Source: a virus
Length of the DNA: 49,719 nt
Virus record (IMG/VR): IMGVR_UViG_3300009001_002140
Span: 1-49,719 of that record
Reading direction: 5' to 3' (one strand)
In this document: positions 30,974 to 40,093 of the stretch, one piece after another
Numbering within the stretch: position 1 is the first letter of the stretch
How the letters are laid out: each line of letters starts with the position of its first letter
Program-made: the position numbers and the translations under genes
Notes under the pieces: model-generated
What the model saw: only the letters and a program-made list of their open reading frames with translations
Told to the model about the DNA's origin: nothing
The model's database searches: none

Positions 30974-32533
30974 ATGGCATTACGTCTAAGAAGAGGAACA
31001 GACGCAGAACGTCAGTTAATAACCCCTTTAGAAGGTGAGTTAGTTTATGTTACGGATACAAAGTCCTTATATGTAGGCGATGGAAACACACAAGGCGGGG
31101 TTCTTATTGCTACTTCTGGGGAAGTTTCCAATACATTAGCAGGATTATTAGATACAGACTTTGTTGCATTACAAGATGGTGATGTAATACGATATGACCA
31201 AACAACAGGAGAATGGATTAATTCTCAATCTGCATTAGAACTTGATGATATATTAGATGTATTATTAACAGGATCTGTATACGGAGATGTACTTTTTTAT
31301 GACGGTAACAACTGGAAAAATTTAGCATCTACGGATCTTGTAGATGATGCAATTAGTGCAATTACGCTAAACGAAATTAACGGTGTTATATATACTAGAA
31401 CTCCTAAATACGGAGACGTTTTAACACACGACGGTAACACATGGAAAAATTTAGATATTAAAGATTATGCTGATTATATTCTAAGCAAATCTCAATCTCA
31501 TAGGCTTACTTTAGTAGGCAACGATAGTACAATTCTAGTTGATCCAGTAACAAATACACTAAGAGGTACACTAGAAGGTGATGTTTACGGTACATTATAC
31601 GACGGTCTAGGTAATTTAATCATCGACGAATTTAGTAAAGCTGCTCTTGTAGATGTTAGAGATCCTACTAATACACATACAGTTTTAGATAACTTTACAG
31701 GTGAATTAAAAAGAGGCGAAAACGGACAAACAATTATTCAAGGTGGGGCTTCGCCAGTATTCATTGGTAGCGTAGATGGGCCTGTAAGAGGTACTGTTGT
31801 AGGTCCAGATTTAAACATCATTCTTAACCATGATACAGCAACACTAACAGGCCAATTAATTGGTAGTGTATTTACAGATGACAGTTTAACAGTAGTTGAT
31901 GGCCTAACAGGTAATGTTAATACACCGTTACTAACAGCTGATGACATTAATGCTTCTATAATTACAGCTAGTTTAACTGATCCATTTTCGGGTGATGTAA
32001 AAGACGTTGAATTTGTTTCTTCAGAAACCGAAGACGTAGGTATAAGAATATTTAGACAAGCACAGGTTGCAGATGCATTACAAACAGATATTGGTACAAT
32101 ATATTTTGATTCTGTAGACAAAAACGCAGGCGACTTTCAAAGTACTGGATCTTACATTACGTCAACAGCACAGCAAAACGGTACAGATCCATATCTAAAA
32201 ACAAAAATTAGCATGGGTACTATTGACGGTGCTGGTAATCCTACTTCAGACAACAACTTTACTATTACTTGGGAAGGTAATTTTGGTGTAGGTAAAGATG
32301 ATCCTAGTACTAAACTCGATGTTAATGGAGATATTAAAGCTTCGAATTCAATAGCACCTGGTTCTTTTGCAGATGCAACAGCACGAGATGCTACAATAAC
32401 ATCACCAGCAGCAGGTATGATTGTTTTTTTACAAGATAATCAAGGCTTCTTTGCATATGTTGACGACACAGGACTAGCGGGCGGTGGACCATCAAATGCT
32501 ACACCTGGTTGGTTACAACTAAGTTACATTTAA
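30974..32533 (+). CDS. Tail-fibre-like structural protein
   Basis: A 519-residue protein. The N-terminus LRRGTDAERQLITPLEGEL and YVTDTKSLYVGDG matches the short Mtd-N-like or tail-fibre attachment module found on phage fibres and baseplate proteins. The middle is built of beta-strand repeats with recurring D-G-N-(N/T)-W-K-N-L phrases (about 115 and 155) and G-S-V/G-P-V-R-G-T turns, as in beta-helical fibres. The C-terminus has a short globular end (PAAGMIVFLQDNQGFFAYVD). It may recognise the host surface. Late promoter and strong ribosome site. Confidence 0.8.
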   Translation: MALRLRRGTDAERQLITPLEGELVYVTDTKSLYVGDGNTQGGVLIATSGEVSNTLAGLLDTDFVALQDGDVIRYDQTTGEWINSQSALELDDILDVLLTGSVYGDVLFYDGNNWKNLASTDLVDDAISAITLNEINGVIYTRTPKYGDVLTHDGNTWKNLDIKDYADYILSKSQSHRLTLVGNDSTILVDPVTNTLRGTLEGDVYGTLYDGLGNLIIDEFSKAALVDVRDPTNTHTVLDNFTGELKRGENGQTIIQGGASPVFIGSVDGPVRGTVVGPDLNIILNHDTATLTGQLIGSVFTDDSLTVVDGLTGNVNTPLLTADDINASIITASLTDPFSGDVKDVEFVSSETEDVGIRIFRQAQVADALQTDIGTIYFDSVDKNAGDFQSTGSYITSTAQQNGTDPYLKTKISMGTIDGAGNPTSDNNFTITWEGNFGVGKDDPSTKLDVNGDIKASNSIAPGSFADATARDATITSPAAGMIVFLQDNQGFFAYVDDTGLAGGGPSNATPGWLQLSYI

Positions 32534-32552
32534 ACCATAATAATTAATAATA

Positions 32553-32587
32553 CTCCTTTGTGTTAATAAATAATATACACATCGGAG
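32553..32587 (+). promoter_or_regulatory. Hairpin masking ribosome binding site, late promoter in loop
   Basis: CTCC (32553-32556) can pair with the ribosome site GGAG (32584-32587), and TGTGT (32559-32563) with ACACA (32577-32581), separated by a 2x2 internal loop. The 13-base loop holds the late promoter AATAAATA. Late transcripts would start after the promoter and lose the left arm. Confidence 0.55.
32565..32572 (+). promoter_or_regulatory. T4-type late promoter (AATAAATA)
   Basis: AATAAATA 28 bases before the desaturase ATG, in the loop of the hairpin at 32553-32587. Confidence 0.55.
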
Positions 32588-32592
32588 CATTT

Positions 32593-33339
32593 ATGAATCA
32601 TAATACTGTTGTAAGATCTCTTCAAATTTTAACTCACTTACTTGCACTATACGGTGTGTATTATAGTGTAGTAAATTCAGCATGGGCATTTTTAGGAACG
32701 AGTGTATTAGTATACTGGTTTATAGGAGTCTTTGGAATTAATATAGGATATCATAGACTGATATCACATAGAAGTTTTGAAACATACAAACCTATTGAAT
32801 ATTTACTTGCACTAATAGGTTGCATAACTTCAATTGGTAGTCCATTAGCATGGAGTGTTTTACATAGGCATCATCACGGTCATGCTGAAAAAGATACAGA
32901 TGTTCATAGTCCTTATCATTTAGGATGGTTTAGAGCCTGGTTTGGATTGTGGAGTGTTCCGCATATTAGTCCTAAGCTGTCAAGAGATCTAAGAAAAATA
33001 AAGTTTTATAGATTTACACACAAATATTATTTACATATAATTGCTTTATATATTCTAATACTTGCACTAATTGACCCGTTATTTATTGTTTATGTGTATG
33101 CAATACCTGCTGTATTAGTGCTACATAGCACTAGCGCAATAATAGTAATAGCTCATATGCACGGATACAAAACACATAACACAGATGATGAAAGTCGTAA
33201 CAGTTGGATTGCAAGTTTAATTACACTAGGTGAAGGTTGGCACAACAATCATCATAACAATAGTAAAGCATGGAACAACCAAGAGCGTTGGTGGGAACTT
33301 GATCCGCCTGCTTGGATAATTAGAGCTATAAAAAAATGA
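32593..33339 (+). CDS. Fatty-acid desaturase (acyl-CoA delta-9 type)
   Basis: A 248-residue membrane diiron enzyme. The three histidine boxes are complete: HRLISH (54-59), HRHHH (91-95) and HNNHH near residue 220. Four membrane segments surround them. It would insert a double bond into acyl chains, probably altering host membrane fluidity during infection. The ATG follows CGGAG; an upstream TTG at 32560 lies in the regulatory hairpin and is rejected. Overlaps a second desaturase. Confidence 0.93.
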   Translation: MNHNTVVRSLQILTHLLALYGVYYSVVNSAWAFLGTSVLVYWFIGVFGINIGYHRLISHRSFETYKPIEYLLALIGCITSIGSPLAWSVLHRHHHGHAEKDTDVHSPYHLGWFRAWFGLWSVPHISPKLSRDLRKIKFYRFTHKYYLHIIALYILILALIDPLFIVYVYAIPAVLVLHSTSAIIVIAHMHGYKTHNTDDESRNSWIASLITLGEGWHNNHHNNSKAWNNQERWWELDPPAWIIRAIKK

Positions 33340-34082
33340 ATTACGGAACAAAAGTACAATTATTAACATTGTTAAATCATATAGTTTTAGCTATTGGCAT
33401 TTACTATACTAATAACTGGTCACTATTATGGTTAGGATTATTAATGTATTTGTTTGTAGGACTTTTTGCAGCAAATATATCTATGCATAGATATTTGTCT
33501 CACAGAAGTTTTGAAACTGGACCATTGCGTGAAAAGTTTTTAAAATATGTAAGTGTACTTGCATGTTTTGGAAGTCCTTTAAGTTGGGCTGCGCTACATA
33601 GACATCATCACAAAACAAGCGACACAGAATTAGACATACAAAATCCAAAAACTATAGGAGCTCTCAGAAGCTGGAGTAGCTTATATCCCGAAACAAATAT
33701 AAGTCCAAGACTTGTAGGCGATATGTTACGAGACAAAGATATAAAATTTATTCATAATAATTATTTTACAATTATAACAGTAATTTATATTATATTATTT
33801 TTAATTGATCCTATGTTACTAGTTTGGGGATTTGTTTTTCCAGCAGTATTAAGTTTTCACGGAGCGGCAGCAATAGGTGTTATTCCACATTACCAATGGG
33901 CTGGTTATAAAGTAGTAGAATCTAATGATGACAGTGTTAACAGTCCACTTGCATGTCTTTTAAGTTTAGGTGAAGGATGGCACAACTATCATCACTATAA
34001 ATCTGCAGATTATAGACACGGACACAAATGGTGGGAATTAGACCCTAGTGCTTGGATAATTGAAAGGATATTTTTAAAATGA
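33336..34082 (+). CDS. Second fatty-acid desaturase
   Basis: A 248-residue paralogue of the preceding gene, joined by ATGA. Histidine boxes HRYLSHR, HRHHH and HNYHH are intact, with the same membrane-segment layout and the same ending pattern (KWWELDPSAWII). The two genes differ enough to have different positional or chain-length preference, or to work as a heterodimer (inference). Confidence 0.92.
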   Translation: MNYGTKVQLLTLLNHIVLAIGIYYTNNWSLLWLGLLMYLFVGLFAANISMHRYLSHRSFETGPLREKFLKYVSVLACFGSPLSWAALHRHHHKTSDTELDIQNPKTIGALRSWSSLYPETNISPRLVGDMLRDKDIKFIHNNYFTIITVIYIILFLIDPMLLVWGFVFPAVLSFHGAAAIGVIPHYQWAGYKVVESNDDSVNSPLACLLSLGEGWHNYHHYKSADYRHGHKWWELDPSAWIIERIFLK

Positions 34083-34636
34083 CACCAGATGATTACTATA
34101 TGAACTTTGCCTACGTTAGTGAAAAATGGCTGTTTGAATATATGACAGAACATTATGCTAACTCAGATAACACTGAATGGTTAGAACAAATAGAAGACGA
34201 ACTTAAACATACTAAAATGTGTCAAGGTGCTTTACGTAAACAAGGTGTTGACTATTACGACGATACAAAGTATAGTATAGAAGCAGCAATATATGGAGAT
34301 TTAGGAAATTTTTATCCTACTAATGATGAAGAGTTTAGTGCGCTAAGTTGGATTGTAGAAAAACGTGCATTATTCTTGTATCGTTATTATATGCGTAACG
34401 GCAATAATGATTTGTATAGAAAAATTACACAAGGTATTATTGACGATGAAATGAAACATGTCGGCTTTCATAACGAAGAAATAACACCTTCACACAAACG
34501 TATAAGAGAAATTGATAAAGCAATATTTACAGCATTTAACGAAACTTATGGACGCAAAGGAATGTTTGGTCAACAATTTTGGGAAGATTTGTTTACTGGA
34601 AAAATTAAGGACAAAGTAGATGTCAAACTACCTTGA
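34079..34636 (+). CDS. Ferritin-like diiron protein
   Basis: A 185-residue four-helix protein. Two ExxH motifs are present, EDELKHTKM (about 38-46) and DDEMKHVGF (about 122-130). Each is preceded by an isolated helix Glu (SEKWLFEYM near 14, VEKRALF near 98). This is the ligand set of ferritin-like diiron oxidases (desaturases, hydroxylases, oxygenases). Next to two desaturases it may act on lipids or an acyl carrier; the substrate is unknown. Confidence 0.75.
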   Translation: MTPDDYYMNFAYVSEKWLFEYMTEHYANSDNTEWLEQIEDELKHTKMCQGALRKQGVDYYDDTKYSIEAAIYGDLGNFYPTNDEEFSALSWIVEKRALFLYRYYMRNGNNDLYRKITQGIIDDEMKHVGFHNEEITPSHKRIREIDKAIFTAFNETYGRKGMFGQQFWEDLFTGKIKDKVDVKLP

Positions 34637-35384
34637 TTACGTTTCAAATACTAGTTGGGTAGATATTACTCCAATGTTTTCAGTTTGTCCTGTAGATAAA
34701 ATTATGCAGGAAATACATTCCGTTGAAAATATGTTTTTAGAAGAACGTGATCCAGAACAGTATAAAACTATGCAAGAAAAAGGTGCTACAGGCATCGGTG
34801 AACATTTTGATAATCAAAAGAATTGGGAAGCTGTAACATTGTTTAGTAGTACAGGTGACTACAAAGATATTTTAACACAGGGAATTTTACCTAATCAAGA
34901 CCTTAAAACATATATGGAAAGTTTTAGAAACTTACGTAATCATAAATGGACACAACTAGCAAAATTAATGCCAAATACTGTAAAATGGATTAAAGATGAA
35001 ATTGGTCAGTATATGCAATTTAGTTATATTAAAATTGCTAAACTAGGACCTGGTGGAGATGTGCCTGTGCATACAGATGTTCCGCACGAAGATTTTGATT
35101 TTTTAAATACACAGAATACATATAATATGCTTAATAGTTTTTTAGTAGAACTAAACTTTCCTAAAGGCGTTACAGCATGGCACGACGGTGTTGAATTGCC
35201 ATATCAACAAGGAAGTATTATATTTTGTAACCAAAGTAAATCACATGGCACAATAAATCGTAGTAATGAAACACGATATAATTTAAGAATACAAGGTTTG
35301 CATAATAAAAAATTTAGAAACGACTTAATGCAATTGGCTAAAAATTACAATATGTACCCTTCTACAAGCACTCAATACCTGTAA
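34620..35384 (+). CDS. Asp/Asn beta-hydroxylase-like 2OG oxygenase
   Basis: A 254-residue protein. GGDVPVHTDVPHEDFD supplies the HxD iron pair, NSFLVELNFPKGVTAW the middle strand, and SKSHGTINRSNETRYNLRIQG the distal His and the 2OG Arg. It fits the aspartyl/asparaginyl hydroxylase-like fold. It overlaps the diiron gene by 17 bases, so the two are probably expressed together. Confidence 0.75.
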   Translation: MSNYLDYVSNTSWVDITPMFSVCPVDKIMQEIHSVENMFLEERDPEQYKTMQEKGATGIGEHFDNQKNWEAVTLFSSTGDYKDILTQGILPNQDLKTYMESFRNLRNHKWTQLAKLMPNTVKWIKDEIGQYMQFSYIKIAKLGPGGDVPVHTDVPHEDFDFLNTQNTYNMLNSFLVELNFPKGVTAWHDGVELPYQQGSIIFCNQSKSHGTINRSNETRYNLRIQGLHNKKFRNDLMQLAKNYNMYPSTSTQYL

Positions 35385-35944
35385 TGTACACATACAAAAA
35401 TTATCCAATAAACGAATATTACAAAATAAAACCAGATGTAGAATACATACTGGAAAGAATGTACAAAGATAAATTAAATTCAAATTATACTAAAGAAAAT
35501 TTTTATAAAGACGATCATTTATTTGTAAGTATAATTTATAAGTATAATCAACCTTTCGAAGCTAGTACTGTTATTACACGTAATATGTTTAATAATGGTT
35601 GTAGAGTTTTAAATAGATTAATGGTTACTCCAACATGGCGAGAAAAAGGAACAGCAGTTGGTATACCAGAAACAACTCTTACTATGCTAAAAAGTCAAAT
35701 AGAATTTGCTAGAGATAAATTTGATTTTGCATTTATAAGCAGAGAATTTAATACTTATAGATTTTGTAAAAGATTTGCAAAGGATGCAACTAATTTTTTG
35801 GACGAACCTTGGCATTACGAAACTGATAGATTTTTAGTTTGTAATGATACAAGTAAAAATAGTCCGTGTTGGCAAAACATAGCATGGACTAAATTTACAA
35901 ATCTTGATATTTTTCCTTTACAACCTCAGTCATCTTACCACTAA
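35384..35944 (+). CDS. GNAT-like acyltransferase candidate
   Basis: A 186-residue protein joined to the oxygenase by TAATG. RVLNRLMVTPTWREKGTA resembles the V-x-P-x-x-R-x-x-G-x-(G/A) acyl-CoA loop of GNAT proteins, and FAFISREFNTYRFCKRFA the later strand and helix. Its last 50 bases overlap the convergent aminotransferase gene on the other strand. With the desaturases it may transfer acyl groups (inference). Confidence 0.55.
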   Translation: MYTYKNYPINEYYKIKPDVEYILERMYKDKLNSNYTKENFYKDDHLFVSIIYKYNQPFEASTVITRNMFNNGCRVLNRLMVTPTWREKGTAVGIPETTLTMLKSQIEFARDKFDFAFISREFNTYRFCKRFAKDATNFLDEPWHYETDRFLVCNDTSKNSPCWQNIAWTKFTNLDIFPLQPQSSYH

Positions 35945-36734
35945 GACACTCTCCATTTGCACTCATAAAAATTAAATCTGTAGGATTATCTGTACATTGT
36001 AATTGTACATCTCTATAATTATTCCACAAATAATCGTTAGGATACTTTTTCATAAGCATTGCTGCTAATGCCATGTTTCCAACAGGCAAATATGCAACAT
36101 CATTTAAAAGTCCTTTGTCAATAATATAATCTTTGGCATACCATAAACCTAGACGATTAAGAGCTAATCCAAAGTTTTTAGAAAAACTAAAAAATATATT
36201 AGTCGCGCTTTTAGGTATTTTAAATTCAACAGGCTTACTAGCACCATAGTATGCACAATCTAGCCAGCATTCAATTTCTTCTTGATGACACTTTTCTAAT
36301 AATTGATGTTGTAATTCGTGTATTTTGCCATCTCTACAAAAAGGCAAACTAGTTACAAATACGCAATCGTCAGTTAAATCATTAATATCTTTAACCCATA
36401 CAATGTCAATACCATGCTTGCTTGCAATAAAAGGATACCAACGATATTCGTTTTCAACCATTGCAAGTTTCTTATTTGTATGCGATAAAGCTATTAAACA
36501 CTGCGTTATAGCTTCTGTACTACCGTTTACAGCGTACTTTCCAAAGTTTGGTAGTTTGATGCCAACCCAGGATTCAAACGTGTTGTAGAAGTCATCTATA
36601 GCTTCAAAACGTTTACTTACGTCCCAATCTTGATCAAAATAAAAATACTTTTGCATAGGAAAATTCATAATATCATTATGAATTTCAGGCGGTCTAAACG
36701 GTACTATTACATCTGTGATCGATTTGATTCTCAT
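35895..36734 (-). CDS. PLP-dependent aminotransferase, fold type I
   Basis: A 279-residue enzyme. NGSTEAITQCL (about 70-80) is the phosphate-binding turn, LDCAYYGAS holds the Asp that pairs with the PLP nitrogen, and FSFSKNFGL the Schiff-base Lys. It is shorter than most class I/II aminotransferases (about 350-400) and lacks most of the usual small C-terminal domain, yet the catalytic residues are present. It is the last gene of the minus-strand biosynthetic run and overlaps the convergent plus-strand gene. Confidence 0.8.
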   Translation of the reverse strand: MRIKSITDVIVPFRPPEIHNDIMNFPMQKYFYFDQDWDVSKRFEAIDDFYNTFESWVGIKLPNFGKYAVNGSTEAITQCLIALSHTNKKLAMVENEYRWYPFIASKHGIDIVWVKDINDLTDDCVFVTSLPFCRDGKIHELQHQLLEKCHQEEIECWLDCAYYGASKPVEFKIPKSATNIFFSFSKNFGLALNRLGLWYAKDYIIDKGLLNDVAYLPVGNMALAAMLMKKYPNDYLWNNYRDVQLQCTDNPTDLIFMSANGECLSGKMTEVVKEKYQDL

Positions 36735-37294
36735 TATAAATCCTTCCTTAATAAATTATCACATAGATATTCAAAGCTATAACTTTCATCCCAATGAAAG
36801 CTCATTACAATCCTAGACCCAGGATTTTCATTTATAACTTGATGCCACGCTGTTGCCCTAAAAAGGCCGCCGCAAGTTGTACTAGGATACCAACGTTCGC
36901 ACACTTCATAATTGCCTTCTTCGCTATCCCAAAATTTAACATAACTCTTTTCCCATTCTCCATAAACAGGAAAATTGAGTGCTCCTACACGTTCAGCAAT
37001 ATCAACATGTATTGGTCCTATACCTGCATCGCTTTTTATAAAAGCAGCATATTTAGGTTCTATTGCTAGTTTATCTGTAATAGGTTTAAAATATTCCCAT
37101 CTTGAATCATCTTTATCGCAATAATGCATCTGTATACCATAAGGGCCAATATTAAACCAACCTTTGTTAGCAGCAAGTATATTATCAACTTGTGGTTCAT
37201 TTGAATGAAAGGGGTCAGGCAGATTATCTAACAAATATTTTTGTCCAAATTCTAAAGTACATTGTAATTCAGGAAATTCTTTAAAATAGATCAT
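36734..37294 (-). CDS. 2OG-Fe(II) oxygenase, Asp-hydroxylase-like
   Basis: A 186-residue protein. GPIHVDIAERVGALNFPV gives the HxD pair, TAWHQVINENPGSRIVMSFHW the distal His and 2OG Arg. The ATG at 37294, behind TGGAGAG, is preferred over GTG at 37312. Overlaps both neighbours in the minus-strand run. Substrate may be an intermediate of that pathway. Confidence 0.75.
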   Translation of the reverse strand: MIYFKEFPELQCTLEFGQKYLLDNLPDPFHSNEPQVDNILAANKGWFNIGPYGIQMHYCDKDDSRWEYFKPITDKLAIEPKYAAFIKSDAGIGPIHVDIAERVGALNFPVYGEWEKSYVKFWDSEEGNYEVCERWYPSTTCGGLFRATAWHQVINENPGSRIVMSFHWDESYSFEYLCDNLLRKDL

Positions 37295-38000
37295 TTGTTT
37301 CTCTCCAATCACTCTCCATTATCATTCCTGTAAGAGTAACACGAATATTTTCGCCTGCATCTTTATCTACTGCTGTAATACCGTGTACAACTTTTTTATT
37401 GATTAAAATTAATCTATTAGGTTTAGGAGAAACAAATGTACCTAGACCGTAATCAATTATAGGCTGATATTTTTTTCCTTGTTGAAACATTTCCATAGGA
37501 CTATTGGTATCTGTATAACAATCATGATGAACAGTACCATCTTCTAAAGGTAAAACTTGTTGATAATTTATACTACCTAATGGCAATATTAAAAGTGTGC
37601 TATCCCAATTTATTTGCCAATGCCTATGCAAATAATATGTATAGGTAGTAAATCCTAAATCATTATGCCATGGATTTTTACTACCTACAGGATATGCATG
37701 ACACCGCATTGCAATTTCTATATAATCTTTAGCGAAAGGTTGTGCTTCAGGACATGTATCAAGAAATTTTGTAAAGTGTTTAAACCATAAATCACTGTTA
37801 TCATTAAAAGGACCTTTGGTTAACCAACGTTTATTGTTCTTGTAATTTGCGCCATCAGTATAGTGCCAAAATTTATCATCAGCACCTGTTTGACTCCACT
37901 TGTCTACTTGTACTTGATTCCAAATTTTATCCCAAATATCTTGTGGCAAAAAATCATCTATTACAAGTGCTTCAGGTGTATTCATTACAATGTTATACAT
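37281..38000 (-). CDS. 2OG-Fe(II) oxygenase
   Basis: A 239-residue protein. GSKNPWHNDLGFTTY gives the HxD pair, and KKVVHGITAVDKDAGENIRVTLTG the distal His and the Arg that binds 2OG. PNRLILINKK is the strand before the distal His. An internal ATG five codons downstream is an alternative start. It overlaps the amidinotransferase stop by 8 bases. Confidence 0.78.
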   Translation of the reverse strand: MYNIVMNTPEALVIDDFLPQDIWDKIWNQVQVDKWSQTGADDKFWHYTDGANYKNNKRWLTKGPFNDNSDLWFKHFTKFLDTCPEAQPFAKDYIEIAMRCHAYPVGSKNPWHNDLGFTTYTYYLHRHWQINWDSTLLILPLGSINYQQVLPLEDGTVHHDCYTDTNSPMEMFQQGKKYQPIIDYGLGTFVSPKPNRLILINKKVVHGITAVDKDAGENIRVTLTGMIMESDWRETNDLF

Positions 38001-39015
38001 AGGACTCTCTATCGCCTTCTCTAGTAAGGTCTAGTGTTACACAATGTAAACCGCTATCCCAAAAGTACTTATGTCTAAAATCAAAAGGAATCATATCAAC
38101 ACCGTGTTTTTTGAGCTTGTGCTCTACATCAGGATCGTAGCCGTTAGTTATTACAGTATTAGCATCTATACTTACTACATTAATATCAAATACAGTTTCA
38201 TCTACATAGCCTATCCAATGATCTAACCAACTTGTAACTTTGTCTTTGTAAAAGTGTTGAATTTTAATATCATTAAAATAATCAGGTAAAGGCTTACGTT
38301 CTAGTTTAATATAGTCCCAACTTTTTAATTCTTCTGGTATTGCGCCCGGATCCCAACAAAATAATAGTCCAGGCTTAATAAGTGCAATTTTTCCGTCTGC
38401 ATGTCCTGTTCTTGGTATTTCTGTCCACTTAACATTGTAACCAATATTGCGTTTAATCCAGTCTAATCCTGCTTGTGTTCCCCTGCCATGTTGCCCTGGA
38501 GCATATGGTTGTGTATGTAACAGTGTATCTCCGCATTTAATAATATTTGCAGCATGCCAGAGTATTTGTCCTTCTAGTTGTTCATACTCTTTGTAGTCGC
38601 TTGTTAGTAATGGCTTAGGCATACTAATATAGTTACGACCTTGTTTAAACTTTTCTAACATAATATCTAGAAAGTAATCACTTTCAGTATACCTATTACA
38701 ATCTCCGCCAATAGTTCCAAGAATAGTATTTCCGTATACTACATGAAAATCTCTAGGACATATAGCAGGATAAGGAAACTTAGAATTCCATGTTCTTGTA
38801 TTTTCTTTTAGTAAAGGAAGTTTCCTAGGCCTATGTACTTGTACACCGTGTTGTTCAAATATTCCTGCAAGTTTAGAAAAGTCTTGTTCAGTCTCTTCTA
38901 ATATTTTGCCCATGCCATCTACAAATTCGTTATCGTTAAATTGATTTAACGAATCTAGATCGTATGTAGATCCTACTATAACTTCTTTTAATTTATCCCA
39001 TTCTGTCCAAATCAT
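37993..39015 (-). CDS. Amidinotransferase (glycine/inosamine amidinotransferase family)
   Basis: A 340-residue enzyme starting at the ATG in an ATGA overlap; GTG at 39027 is an alternative. WTEWDKLKEVIVG is the typical family start, ICPRDF (85-90) has the conserved Arg-Asp pair, GHADGK (204-209) the catalytic His-x-Asp, and SGLHCVTLD (321-329) the nucleophile Cys325. These enzymes move an amidino group from arginine to an amine, as in creatine and streptomycin precursor synthesis. With the aminotransferase it suggests the pathway makes a guanidino compound. Confidence 0.88.
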   Translation of the reverse strand: MIWTEWDKLKEVIVGSTYDLDSLNQFNDNEFVDGMGKILEETEQDFSKLAGIFEQHGVQVHRPRKLPLLKENTRTWNSKFPYPAICPRDFHVVYGNTILGTIGGDCNRYTESDYFLDIMLEKFKQGRNYISMPKPLLTSDYKEYEQLEGQILWHAANIIKCGDTLLHTQPYAPGQHGRGTQAGLDWIKRNIGYNVKWTEIPRTGHADGKIALIKPGLLFCWDPGAIPEELKSWDYIKLERKPLPDYFNDIKIQHFYKDKVTSWLDHWIGYVDETVFDINVVSIDANTVITNGYDPDVEHKLKKHGVDMIPFDFRHKYFWDSGLHCVTLDLTREGDRESYV

Positions 39016-39641
39016 ACCTGGTTCCACTGCGATGCAACATATTCTCCGCGAGAGGCTACATTCATTCCTATGCTTATTCTAATATCGTCTGATACATTAC
39101 GCTCTGTTTTGTGTCGTATATAGCCAGGAAACATTATCAAGTCTCCTTGCTGTATTTTCATTCTTTGTTCAAATTCATCAAAAGGAAAATTAATAGGTTG
39201 TGAACCTAATAATGCTTCTAAAGGATGCTGTATAATTAAGTCTCCCGAACCTTCTGTTTTATCAAGATAGTATACTGCTGTAATAGGTGTAGGGCCATGA
39301 AAATGACTAGGAACATAACCATCTTTTCTACTAATAGTAGCCCACATTTCTTGTATATAAGGTTTAATGTTAGGATGATAATTTAGATCTTTCCAATACT
39401 CTGCAATACAAGGACTAATAGCGTTAACTAGCTGATCAGTTTCTTTCCAATTTTGCATGTGGCGTTCTATACCATATGTGTTTATAGTACTAGCATCGTT
39501 CATACCTACAACACTTATATGATCGCCGTAACTATCAATATTTAATAGTTCAAGTACCCGTGATCTAAAACTTGACACATCTATACCTTGTAAATTCTTT
39601 TTATAAACAGGTATACTAAAAAGTTGCTGTACATTACTCAT
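39012..39641 (-). CDS. 2OG-Fe(II) oxygenase (TIGR02466-like)
   Basis: A 209-residue protein. GYVPSHFHGPTPITAVYYLD contains the HxH-type iron pair and the strand typical of the putative oxygenases grouped as TIGR02466; LIMFPGYIRHKTERN the distal His, and DIRISIGMNV the Arg. The N-terminus (LFSIPVYKKNL) also fits that family. It overlaps both neighbours. Confidence 0.8.
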   Translation of the reverse strand: MSNVQQLFSIPVYKKNLQGIDVSSFRSRVLELLNIDSYGDHISVVGMNDASTINTYGIERHMQNWKETDQLVNAISPCIAEYWKDLNYHPNIKPYIQEMWATISRKDGYVPSHFHGPTPITAVYYLDKTEGSGDLIIQHPLEALLGSQPINFPFDEFEQRMKIQQGDLIMFPGYIRHKTERNVSDDIRISIGMNVASRGEYVASQWNQV

Positions 39642-40074
39642 TGTTCATAATCTCTTTATAATAATCTTCAGGCCAATCATCATAATACGTTGTATCTAAA
39701 AGTACTTGTCTTTTTATTTCGATATCGTCTTTTTTTTGTATTAGAACACAGTTTGTAAAATTTTTAACAAAATGACCACTTTGTGGTGTACTTAAAAAGT
39801 ATAGTAAGTGTGGATTTAATTTTCTTAAATCCGCTAATTCATCTTCTATTCCAGAAGTAAACTCTCCTAACCATGCAATACCTATATCATAGTTTTCTTC
39901 ATCAAATTCTAAAAACTCTCCGTATATACCTCTAGGAGCATTTATAAACTGTATACGGTCTTGCAATCGTGCTTTACGTGCAAATGGACATATAGGATAT
40001 CCATTTCCTCTAGTGGGTTCTATTTTGTCTTGTACCCATTCTAGAAATTGGGTTTTAAAGGTCTCAAAAGTCAT
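39634..40074 (-). CDS. Hypothetical protein with conserved CPFA motif
   Basis: A 146-residue protein. Near residue 28 it has GYPICPFARKA, a phrase that looks like a conserved Cys site, then short strands (DIGIAWLGEF, HLLYFLS). I have seen such CPFA proteins near oxygenase genes but know no function. A late-promoter motif lies just upstream. Confidence 0.55.
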   Translation of the reverse strand: MTFETFKTQFLEWVQDKIEPTRGNGYPICPFARKARLQDRIQFINAPRGIYGEFLEFDEENYDIGIAWLGEFTSGIEDELADLRKLNPHLLYFLSTPQSGHFVKNFTNCVLIQKKDDIEIKRQVLLDTTYYDDWPEDYYKEIMNNE

Positions 40075-40085
40075 AATTATAGAAA

Positions 40086-40093
40086 TATTTATA
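40086..40093 (-). promoter_or_regulatory. T4-type late promoter (TATAAATA, minus strand)
   Basis: TATAAATA read on the minus strand, an exact T4 late consensus in the only real gap (32 bases) of the minus-strand run. It ends 11 bases before the ATG at 40074, so its transcript would have a leader of only about 5 bases and no ribosome site. Confidence 0.5.

Noticed and set aside
31738-32121. Antisense frame within the fibre-like gene
   Set aside because: Shadow of the Thr/Gly-rich coding strand; the fibre frame is complete and has its own late promoter.
30974-32533. Diversity-generating retroelement acting on the Mtd-like fibre
   Set aside because: No reverse transcriptase, template repeat or AAY-biased variable region was seen in the window.
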